Part shown: positions 56,605-64,000 of the stretch, piece by piece
Layout: every line of letters begins with the position of its first letter
How positions within the stretch are numbered: position 1 is the stretch's first letter
The notes under the pieces: model-generated
Told to the model about the DNA's origin: nothing
Databases searched by the model: none
What the model saw: only the letters and a program-made list of their open reading frames with translations
Source: Elusimicrobiota bacterium
GTDB taxonomy: Bacteria > Elusimicrobiota > Elusimicrobia > UBA1565 > UBA9628
Assembly (NCBI GenBank): GCA_016212855.1
Contig: JACRDP010000029.1
Span: forward strand, 186,001 to 250,000
DNA length: 64,000 nucleotides
Direction: 5' to 3'
Program-made: the position numbers and the translations under genes

Positions 56605-57753
56605 TTAAGCGGCCGCGACGACTTTCCGCGACTCGACCCAAAGCCAGGCGTTGAAGGCGTGCGAGCCGAGCGCCGCGGCCCAGACGAACCAGTCGAGACG
56701 CCCGATCGCGGTCAGCGCGACGATCAGATACACGTAGTCGCGGCTGGCGATGCGCTCCACGGTCAGAGCCATAGGTCCGCGCTTGTCCTCGGGGACGCGC
56801 AGGACGAGATACCACACCGAGAAGCCGCAGGCGAGGAAGCCGGACACGAGCAGGGCGCCCGGGACGAGCCAATTTTGCCCGGGGTGCAGGCGCGCCACGC
56901 CGATGGGCAGGGCCACGAAGGTCATCAGGTGCGAAAAGTGATCGGCCCAGACGTCGTAGGCCGCGCCCGACGGCGAAGACAGGTGCTTGAGGCGTGCGAT
57001 CTCACCGTCGCAGCCGTCGAGCAGGCAGCAGAACCACAGCACCAGCGCGCCGTAGAACTGCTGGCGCGCGGAGGGCGCGGCCAGCCACCACGCGCCGAGC
57101 AGGCCCAGGATCAGCCCGGCGGTCGTGACGTGGTTGGGCGTCACCGGAAAGGGCAGCAGGCAGCGCGTGATCGCGATCGAGAGCTTCCGGTCGAACCGGG
57201 CCAGGTAGCCGTCGTTGTCCTTGGCCAGGCGCGCGTACAAAGCATCTGCGGCGAGAGCTGCCCCGGAGCTACGTGTATCAAAGAAGGCGCCGGCGGCGAC
57301 GTCCGCCCCGTCCGACGCCGCGAGCGCCTTCGCGTGAACGTCCTCCGGCGGCTTGGTCCCGGCGCCCAGCGCCGCGGGAGCCTGACGCAGGGCGGCCGCG
57401 GGGCGTCCGGACAGCGCCCGGCGCGCGTCGCGGGCGCCCGCGGCGGCGGCGAAATCCGTCAACGCTTCTTCGTCGGGAAAACAGTCCGCGTCGAGCGCGA
57501 GCAAGGGCAGGCGCGCGTCGAGCGCGGCCGAGCCGAGCTTGTCGCCGAGGGTCGGTACGCCGGCGGCGTGAAGCTGAAAGGACCAGCGGCGCAGGAAGTC
57601 GTCGTCGGCGCCGGCGATCACGATCCGGTCGGGGCCCAGCTCCTGGCCCGCGCGCACGGCGGAGCGCACGGCGGCCGGCAGGCCCGCGATCAAGGGCGCG
57701 CCGGGACGGTGAAGGAGGAGAACCTGCCAGCGGGGGGAGCTCTGTCCCCTCAT
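56605..57753 (-). CDS. CDP-alcohol phosphatidyltransferase with N-terminal nucleotidyltransferase-like domain
   Basis: DGEIARLKHLSSPSGAAYDVWAD (DGxxAR...G...D...D); N-term LLLHRPGAPLIAGLPAAVRSAVRAGQELGPDRIVIAG. Confidence 0.82.
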   Translation of the reverse strand: MRGQSSPRWQVLLLHRPGAPLIAGLPAAVRSAVRAGQELGPDRIVIAGADDDFLRRWSFQLHAAGVPTLGDKLGSAALDARLPLLALDADCFPDEEALTDFAAAAGARDARRALSGRPAAALRQAPAALGAGTKPPEDVHAKALAASDGADVAAGAFFDTRSSGAALAADALYARLAKDNDGYLARFDRKLSIAITRCLLPFPVTPNHVTTAGLILGLLGAWWLAAPSARQQFYGALVLWFCCLLDGCDGEIARLKHLSSPSGAAYDVWADHFSHLMTFVALPIGVARLHPGQNWLVPGALLVSGFLACGFSVWYLVLRVPEDKRGPMALTVERIASRDYVYLIVALTAIGRLDWFVWAAALGSHAFNAWLWVESRKVVAAA

Positions 57754-58637
57754 GAGCGCCGCGTCATTTCGAAGAGATTCGTCGCCTGGCCGCCGAGGAA
57801 GCCCTCATAGCGGCGTCCGTCTATGAGCGGCCGCTCGGCGATCTCGAAGTAGGCGTAGGTCCAGGGCTTTTTGACCACGCGCGAGCCGGCGCGCATCTCG
57901 ACCGGGATGACGACGGCCTGGGTGGAGGACTGGCGCAGCTTCGAGCCCGGCTCGCCCTCGATCTCGTGCTTCATCGGCACGCCCGCGGCCTTGAGAGCCA
58001 AGACGGTCTTCTCGATGTCGTCGAGCGAGGCCACGTCGTGCGCGTGCACCGCGGCGGTGAAGTGGTTGACCGTGTGCCCGTGCAGCAGGACCCAGGCGGC
58101 GAACTGCGACTCGCGCTCGAGGGCGACGGCGTCGGCGGACGTGGGCGCGGGCCAGGGGCGCGAGAAGCGCGCGGCCCAGCGGCGCAGCAGCGCCTCGCGT
58201 TTGCGCGCGGGGAGCTTGGGCAGGTCGGACAACGAGGCCAGCTCCGCGTCGCTCAGCCCGGGCGCGGCCTTCGCCGCGGCGCCCGCGATGATCCGGCGCG
58301 CGCGGGGGGACAGCTCCCAGACGCGCAGCTCGGAGATGAACAGCTTGGGGAGAGCGTCCGACGGCGGCGCGAAGTGGATCGAGGTCAGCTTCTTGTCGGG
58401 AAAGTCGTAGGTCGCGGCGGCGCGGTAGCCGAGCGCCTCGAAGGGCCGCGAGATCGCCGCGATCCCGGACCAGCGCTCCTGCGCGGCGAACGTGCGGAAG
58501 GCGATGTGGTCGTTTTGGAAGTTGCCGCCGCAGCTTTTGAGGATGTTCTCGTAGGAGCGGGCGTACTCCACGCGCTCGCGGTACTCTTGCCACAGGCAGG
58601 AGAAGAGATTTTCGAGAAAAGCCGTCTGCGCGATCAT
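57750..58637 (-). CDS. DUF1338 family (VOC-like, putative 2-oxoadipate dioxygenase/decarboxylase-type) protein
   Basis: NDHIAFRTFA...LHGHTVNHFTAAVH...VEMRAGSRVVKKPWTYAYFEIAERP. Confidence 0.75.
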   Translation of the reverse strand: MIAQTAFLENLFSCLWQEYRERVEYARSYENILKSCGGNFQNDHIAFRTFAAQERWSGIAAISRPFEALGYRAAATYDFPDKKLTSIHFAPPSDALPKLFISELRVWELSPRARRIIAGAAAKAAPGLSDAELASLSDLPKLPARKREALLRRWAARFSRPWPAPTSADAVALERESQFAAWVLLHGHTVNHFTAAVHAHDVASLDDIEKTVLALKAAGVPMKHEIEGEPGSKLRQSSTQAVVIPVEMRAGSRVVKKPWTYAYFEIAERPLIDGRRYEGFLGGQATNLFEMTRRS

Positions 58638-58654
58638 GCCGGGATTTTACCAGA

Positions 58655-59305
58655 TTAGAACAGCTCGCCTTGGGAGTCGGTCGCGGGAGCGAGCAATCCA
58701 GGCTCATCGACGGCGACTGTCCCGACGCGCGGGGAGACGGCGTGAATGGACAGGCGGTCGGAGGGATAGGGTCGCAGAAGCTCGGCGGCGCGTTCCGGCT
58801 TGGTCTTGGGATCGAGCCACTCGGCCTCGGCGTCCGCCGGCAGGATCGCGGGCATGCGGTCGTGAAACCGGGCGACCGCGGGGTTGGCCTCCACGGTGAT
58901 CACGGCGTAGTTTCCCGGCTCCCACAGCCCCGCGAAGGAAAAGAGCTCGCCGTCTTTGAGCGCGAAATAGCGCGGCGACTTGTCCGCGCCCTTCTTGGGC
59001 CACTCGTACCAGCCGTCGGCGGGTATGAGGGCGCGGCGCCAGCGGAACGCCTCGCGGAAGAACGGCTTGTCGGCCAAGGTTTCCGCGCGGGCGTTGATCT
59101 GCGGCTTGGCGGCGGGGCCCTTGGCCCAGGCCGGGAGCAGGCCCCAACTCATCATGGCCATGCGCTTGGCGGGCGACAGGATCAGCACGGGCGCCTGCTG
59201 GCTCGGGGCGACGTTCCACCGCGACTTGAGCCCCGGGGCCGGCGCGACGCCGAAACGGGCGGCGGTTTTAACCGGATCGGCTCCGACGGCGTAGCGTCCG
59301 CACAT
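58655..59305 (-). CDS. SRAP/YedK (HMCES) family protein
   Basis: MCGRYAVGADP, WNVAPSQQAPVL, NARAETLADKPFFREAFRWRRALIPADGWYEWPK. Confidence 0.93.
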   Translation of the reverse strand: MCGRYAVGADPVKTAARFGVAPAPGLKSRWNVAPSQQAPVLILSPAKRMAMMSWGLLPAWAKGPAAKPQINARAETLADKPFFREAFRWRRALIPADGWYEWPKKGADKSPRYFALKDGELFSFAGLWEPGNYAVITVEANPAVARFHDRMPAILPADAEAEWLDPKTKPERAAELLRPYPSDRLSIHAVSPRVGTVAVDEPGLLAPATDSQGELF

Positions 59306-59342
59306 GCGGCCATCATACCACGTTTGCTAGAATCCTTCTCCG

Positions 59343-60836
59343 ATGGCGGCCAAACCGACGTTGACGCGGCGCTCGAGCGGCGTGCTCCTGCACCCGACCT
59401 CCTGGCCCGGCGCGCGGGGCGGGACCTTGGGCGCGGCGGCGCGCGAGTTCACGGATTTCCTCGCCGACACCGGCCAGTCCTGGTGGCAGATGCTCCCGGT
59501 GTGCCCGCCCGACGAGCTCGGCTCGCCCTACGCCTCGCCCTCGAGCTTCGCGGGCAGCCCTTCGTTGATCTGCACGGACCTGCTCGCGGCCGAAGGCCTG
59601 CTCAAGAAGGCGGAACTGGGCCAGTCCAAGCCGAAGGCGCTGCGCGCGGCCTTCCACGGCTTCGGCCGCCGCGGCTCGAAAGAGGATAAGCAGGATTTCG
59701 AGTCCTTCCGGGTCCGCGAGGCGTCCTGGCTCGCCGATCACGCGTTGTTCTGCGCGCTCAAGGACGCCAACCAGGCGCGGCCCTGGACCGAGTGGGACGA
59801 GCGCCTGCGCCGCCGTGACCCCGCGCGTCTGGCCGAGGCGCGCGCGAACGTCCCCGACGAAATACGCTTCCACGAGTTTTCTCAGTGGCTGTTCGCGCGC
59901 CAATGGGAGGCCCTTCGCCTTCACGCCGCCGCGCGCGGCGTCGGCCTCATGGGCGACGCGCCGATCTACGTGCGCCATGACAGCGCGGACTGCTGGGCCA
60001 ACCAGGAGCTGTTCCAGCTCGACGCCTCCGGACGGCCGACGGCGGTCGCGGGCGTGCCGCCCGACTACTTCTCCAAGGCCGGACAGCTGTGGGGAAATCC
60101 GCTGTACCGCTGGGAGCGCCATCAGGAAACCGCCTTCAAGTGGTGGATCGGACGGCTCAAGGCCTGCGCCGAGCGCTTCGACGCCCTGCGCCTCGACCAC
60201 TTCATCGGCTTCCGCAATTATTGGGAGATCCCGGCGGGCGAGACCACCGCGATCAAGGGTCGCTGGGTGCAGGCGCCCGGCGACGAGTTCTTCGACGCCG
60301 TCCTGCGCGGAGTGCCCCAACTCGAGATCGTGGCCGAGGACCTCGGCGTCGCCACGCCCGGGGTCCTCGCCCTCCGGGACAAGTACAAGCTGCCCGGCAT
60401 GAGCCTCGCGCAATTCTCCTTCGGCGGCGCCGAGAAGGACTGGCCGAACGCCTGGAAGGAAAACTGCGTCGGCTACACCGGCACGCACGACAACGACACC
60501 ACGCGCGCCTGGTGGGAGGACGACGGGACCGTGAACGCTCAGCGCTCCGCCGCCGACGCCGAAAAAGAGCGCCGCGCCTTCCGCCGCGCCCTCGGCCGCG
60601 AGCCCGAGCGCCCGTCCTGGGAAATGATCGGCATGGTCTGGCGCTCACCCGCGCGCACGGCGATAGCGCCGATGCAGGATTTGCTCGACCTCGGCCCCGA
60701 CGCGCGCATGAACCGGCCCGGCACGACGGAAAAAAACTGGCGCTGGCGCATGGACGCGGGCGCTCTGACTCCGCGCCTCGCCGGGCGTCTCGCCTTGCTC
60801 ACCGGCGCCGCCGGCCGCGCGCCGGACGCGGAATGA
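59343..60836 (+). CDS. malQ: 4-alpha-glucanotransferase
   Basis: [73 protein letters not shown]. Confidence 0.95.
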   Translation: MAAKPTLTRRSSGVLLHPTSWPGARGGTLGAAAREFTDFLADTGQSWWQMLPVCPPDELGSPYASPSSFAGSPSLICTDLLAAEGLLKKAELGQSKPKALRAAFHGFGRRGSKEDKQDFESFRVREASWLADHALFCALKDANQARPWTEWDERLRRRDPARLAEARANVPDEIRFHEFSQWLFARQWEALRLHAAARGVGLMGDAPIYVRHDSADCWANQELFQLDASGRPTAVAGVPPDYFSKAGQLWGNPLYRWERHQETAFKWWIGRLKACAERFDALRLDHFIGFRNYWEIPAGETTAIKGRWVQAPGDEFFDAVLRGVPQLEIVAEDLGVATPGVLALRDKYKLPGMSLAQFSFGGAEKDWPNAWKENCVGYTGTHDNDTTRAWWEDDGTVNAQRSAADAEKERRAFRRALGREPERPSWEMIGMVWRSPARTAIAPMQDLLDLGPDARMNRPGTTEKNWRWRMDAGALTPRLAGRLALLTGAAGRAPDAE

Positions 60837-62728
60837 GCGGCCTCACCGACCTCGACCTCCATCTTTTCAATGAAGGCACGCACGGGCGGCTCTACGAAAA
60901 GCTCGGCGCGCATCTCGAGACTCTCGGCGGCAAAAAAGGCGTCCGCTTCGCCGTCTGGGCGCCCAACGCAAAAAAAGTCACGGTGATCGGCGACTTTAAC
61001 GGTTGGGCCAAGACTAAAAATCCGCTCAAGCCGCGCGCCTCCTCCGGCATCTGGGAGGGCTTTATCCCCGGCGTCAAGAAAGGCGACGTGTACAAATATT
61101 GGGTTTCGTCCCATCACGGCGGGCACAAGGCCGAAAAGGCCGACCCGTACGGCTTCAGGCACGAAGAGCCGCCGCGCACGGCCTCGATCGTCTGGGATCT
61201 CGACTACGAGTGGGGCGACGCCGAATGGGTCGCGGGCCGCAAGCAACGAAACGCTTTGAACGCGCCTATGTCGGTCTACGAGTGCCATCTCGGCTCCTGG
61301 CGGCGCGTGCCGGAGGAAGGCAACCGCTCGCTGAGCTACCGCGAGATCGCTCCTCTGCTCGCCGCGCACGTGAAGAAGCTCGGCTTCACCCACATCGAGC
61401 TCATGCCCGTCATGGAGCATCCCTTTTACGGCTCTTGGGGCTATCAGACGACGGGCTATTTCGCGCCGACCTCGCGCTACGGTTCGGCGCAGGACTTCAT
61501 GTTCCTCGTCGATCATCTGCATCAGGAAGGCATCGGCGTCATCCTCGATTGGGTCCCGTCGCATTTCCCGACCGACGGGCACGGCCTTCATTTTTTCGAC
61601 GGAACCGCCTTATACGAGCACGCCGACCCGAAGCTGGGCTTTCATCCCGACTGGAAATCGTCCATCTACAATTACGGGCGCAACGAAGTGCGCGCGTTCC
61701 TGATCTCCAACGCCCTGTTCTGGCTGGATAAATTCCACGCCGACGGCCTGCGCGTGGACGCCGTCGCCTCGATGCTGTATCTCGATTACTCGCGCAAAGA
61801 AGGAGAGTGGATCGCGAACAAGCACGGCGGCCGCGAGAACCTCGAGGCCATCGACTTCCTGAAGCAGCTCAACGAGCGCGTGTACGGCGAGTACCCCGAC
61901 GCGCAGACCACGGCGGAAGAAAGCACGGCCTGGGGCGGCGTGTCGAAGCCGACGTACCTGGGCGGTTTGGGTTTCGGCCTCAAGTGGGACATGGGCTGGA
62001 TGCACGACACGCTCAAGTACATGCGCGAGGACCCGGTCCACCGCAAGTACCACCACAACGAGATCACCTTCCGCGCGATCTACCAGTTCCACGAGAACTT
62101 CGTGATGCCGCTCTCGCACGACGAGGTCGTGCACGGTAAGGGCGCCTTGATCGCGCAGATGCCCGGCGACGACTGGCGCAAGTTCGCCAACCTGCGTCTG
62201 CTCTACGCCTGGCAGTGGGCGATGCCCGGCAAGAAGCTCGTGTTCATGGGCGGCGAGTTCGCCCAGCGTCAGGAGTGGGGGCATGACCGCTCGCTCGACT
62301 GGCATCTGCTCGCGCACGACCCCCATAAGGGCGTGATGCGCTGGGTGGAGCGGCTCAACCGGATTTACCGTTCCGAGCCCGCTCTGCACGAGAAGGATTG
62401 CGACCACACGGGCTTCGAGTGGGTCGATTCCTCCGATTCGGACAATTCCGTCGTATCCTTCCTGCGCAAAGGCGCCTTGCCCGACGAGGAAGTCCTGTGC
62501 GTGTTCAACTTCACGCCGGTGCCGCGTCCGAACTATCGCGTGGGCGTGCCGTGCGCCGGCTGGTGGGGAGAGCTCGCGGACTCCGACGCCTCCGAGTTCG
62601 GCGGCTCGGGCGTCACCTTGGGCGGCGGGGTCAAGGCCGACAAGGAGCCTTGGCACGGGCGGGCGTTCTCGGTCAAGATGCAGTTGCCGCCGCTCGCCGC
62701 CGTTTTTTTGAAGCGACCGGCTAAGTAG
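60833..62728 (+). CDS. glgB: 1,4-alpha-glucan branching enzyme
   Basis: [81 protein letters not shown] overlap with malQ. Confidence 0.96.
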   Translation: MSGLTDLDLHLFNEGTHGRLYEKLGAHLETLGGKKGVRFAVWAPNAKKVTVIGDFNGWAKTKNPLKPRASSGIWEGFIPGVKKGDVYKYWVSSHHGGHKAEKADPYGFRHEEPPRTASIVWDLDYEWGDAEWVAGRKQRNALNAPMSVYECHLGSWRRVPEEGNRSLSYREIAPLLAAHVKKLGFTHIELMPVMEHPFYGSWGYQTTGYFAPTSRYGSAQDFMFLVDHLHQEGIGVILDWVPSHFPTDGHGLHFFDGTALYEHADPKLGFHPDWKSSIYNYGRNEVRAFLISNALFWLDKFHADGLRVDAVASMLYLDYSRKEGEWIANKHGGRENLEAIDFLKQLNERVYGEYPDAQTTAEESTAWGGVSKPTYLGGLGFGLKWDMGWMHDTLKYMREDPVHRKYHHNEITFRAIYQFHENFVMPLSHDEVVHGKGALIAQMPGDDWRKFANLRLLYAWQWAMPGKKLVFMGGEFAQRQEWGHDRSLDWHLLAHDPHKGVMRWVERLNRIYRSEPALHEKDCDHTGFEWVDSSDSDNSVVSFLRKGALPDEEVLCVFNFTPVPRPNYRVGVPCAGWWGELADSDASEFGGSGVTLGGGVKADKEPWHGRAFSVKMQLPPLAAVFLKRPAK

Positions 62729-62745
62729 CGCGCACGTTCTCCGCG

Positions 62746-62805
62746 CTATCCACAGGAGGCGGTTTCAGTGTTGTCGACAACACCGCGAGCCGAGGTTGTG
62801 GATAA
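62746..62805. promoter_or_regulatory. DnaA-box-like sites flanking a 16-bp palindrome
   Basis: CTATCCACA 62746-62754; GTGTTGTCGACAACAC 62768-62783; TGTGGATAA (= TTATCCACA reverse) 62797-62805. Confidence 0.5.
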
Positions 62806-62840
62806 CGTGGGGAACGGCCGGACGCGCGCGACTTGGCGCG

Positions 62841-63149
62841 TTACTGGGGGTCCGGCCAGCGGCCGCCGATGAGGCTCTTCGTCTTCGACTTGCTGTTCGT
62901 CTGGTTGTCCTGCAGCGCCTTCAGATAGCCGTCCGCGCGCGGGATCGCGTCGCTCTCCAGGCCGGGGGTGTTCTTGCCGCAGGCGCGCGGCGGCGCGGTG
63001 AAGCGCGACTGCATCAAGCCGGCGGCGTCGGCGTCGCCCCAGAACCAGGACACGAAGAGGATGCCCTCCTGCGCGCGCGGCTTTAGAAGCGGGTAGAGTA
63101 GTTGACGCCGACCTTCTCGGAGGCCATGCGCCCGTCCTTCAGGCCCCAC
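62841..63149 (-). CDS. Hypothetical ORF (start uncertain, overlaps neighbour)
   Basis: Open frame ending ...YLKALQDNQTNSKSKTKSLIGGRWPDPQ. Confidence 0.35.
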   Translation of the reverse strand: MGPEGRAHGLREGRRQLLYPLLKPRAQEGILFVSWFWGDADAAGLMQSRFTAPPRACGKNTPGLESDAIPRADGYLKALQDNQTNSKSKTKSLIGGRWPDPQ

Positions 63150-63799
63150 TCGGTCTTCAGCGACAGGGGAGAGCCGCGGCGGGCAAGGCTCAGGGCCGCG
63201 AGGCCGCGGCCGTCGCCGTTCTGCAGGGCGCGTTGCGCGGCCAGGCCGGTGCAGGTGTCGAAGTCCACGCGCAGCGGACCGACGTTGAAGTCGGTGCGCA
63301 GGCCGGCGACGTACAGGTACGCGCCGCCGAGCACGCCGGCTGACATCATGAATTCGGGGTCCCAGTTGGAGAGGTTGGAGGCGTAGGCGCCCGAGTCCTT
63401 GCCGAAGCGCTCGAGCTGGTAGCGGCGGACCAAGGCGTCGGCCATCGCGTCGGTGAGCACGGTCGCGTGGATGCCGGCGGCCCGGCGCTGCCAGGCGGCG
63501 GTCTCGGCGGGGCCCATCGGGCCGACCGGGCGGCTCTCCAGCAGGTGGCGGACGGCCTTATCCTCGCGCTGGCGCAGGCGCTCGGCGAAAATCTGGTCGG
63601 AGGTGCCGACCGGCACCGCGCTCAGGCGGCGCGACAGGCGGCCCGGCAGAACGGCGGAGATCAGGTGGCCGCGGACGAGCCCGTAAACGCCGTCGGCGAC
63701 GGCCTCGACGCCCCGGTATACCGGGCGGGCCGACTCGGCCCAATCGGCGCCACGGGCGCCGGGGGCCAGGAGCAGGAGGGCGATCAGGCTGATCTTCAC
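63083..63799 (-). CDS. Secreted/outer-membrane protein of unknown function
   Basis: GTG start, signal-like VKISLIALLLLAPGARGADWAE; ends ...VGVNYSTRF. Confidence 0.55.
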   Translation of the reverse strand: MKISLIALLLLAPGARGADWAESARPVYRGVEAVADGVYGLVRGHLISAVLPGRLSRRLSAVPVGTSDQIFAERLRQREDKAVRHLLESRPVGPMGPAETAAWQRRAAGIHATVLTDAMADALVRRYQLERFGKDSGAYASNLSNWDPEFMMSAGVLGGAYLYVAGLRTDFNVGPLRVDFDTCTGLAAQRALQNGDGRGLAALSLARRGSPLSLKTEWGLKDGRMASEKVGVNYSTRF

Positions 63800-64000
63800 T
63801 CCTCCCAGGGTAGCCGGCAAAGAGGTCGAAGACGGGGGCCCGGGGACTACGGGGAGGTCGGCGGGGGGCCCCTCCAAATATGGGCCCATAGACCTATGAG
63901 ATAGGGACGGCGGGGACGCTCGGCGCGTCATCGTGTTGTCCTCTTATGATTCGCCCTCGGCGAATCTATCGGCGTTGCAGCGGCAATCCCCGCCGTCGAG

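Noticed and set aside
62746-62805. Replication origin
   Set aside because: Only two DnaA-like boxes, no AT-rich unwinding region, no dnaA/dnaN/gidA neighbourhood.

Overview
High-GC bacterial chromosome segment (phylum cannot be fixed from sequence alone; the A/P-rich secreted proteins loosely recall Elusimicrobiota, low confidence). Most of it is ordinary single-copy content: ppdK, gap, arginase, pgk, secG, tRNA-Leu, tRNA-Ala, ALDH, nfo, rsmD, a GGDEF protein, sixA, a PLD/cls gene, an IGHMBP2-like helicase, a spoVG-like gene, a mazEF-like pair, dedA, terC, rnhA, malQ and glgB. Two things stand out. (1) 25716-47671 is one apparent operon joining a PUFA synthase (PfaD; PfaA = KS-AT-3xACP-KR-DH; PfaC = KS-CLF-AT-DH-DH) to a complete head-to-head olefin pathway (OleA-OleB-OleC-OleD). 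ATGA/GTG stop-start overlaps couple it, and three lipoprotein-like genes are interleaved. This is a candidate dedicated polyunsaturated very-long-chain hydrocarbon factory. (2) 50936-54874 (minus) encodes a 1312-aa exported/membrane protein. Its middle resembles plant fatty-acid alpha-dioxygenase, with the heme/Tyr motifs kept (QFHNF, QIHTTEWT, VYRLH). Its C-terminal part resembles a caleosin (peroxygenase). It would be a natural fusion of two fatty-acid oxygenases, about 3 kb from the PUFA/olefin operon. Other observations: genes with a -10 box placed as for leaderless mRNAs, REP-like hairpins sharing a G(G/T)G(T/C)CAGGC arm, a 140-bp element with perfect 20-bp inverted termini, a DnaA-box/palindrome intergenic region, and near-identical tandem ACP repeats. 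All family assignments come from motif recognition by eye; no searches were run.
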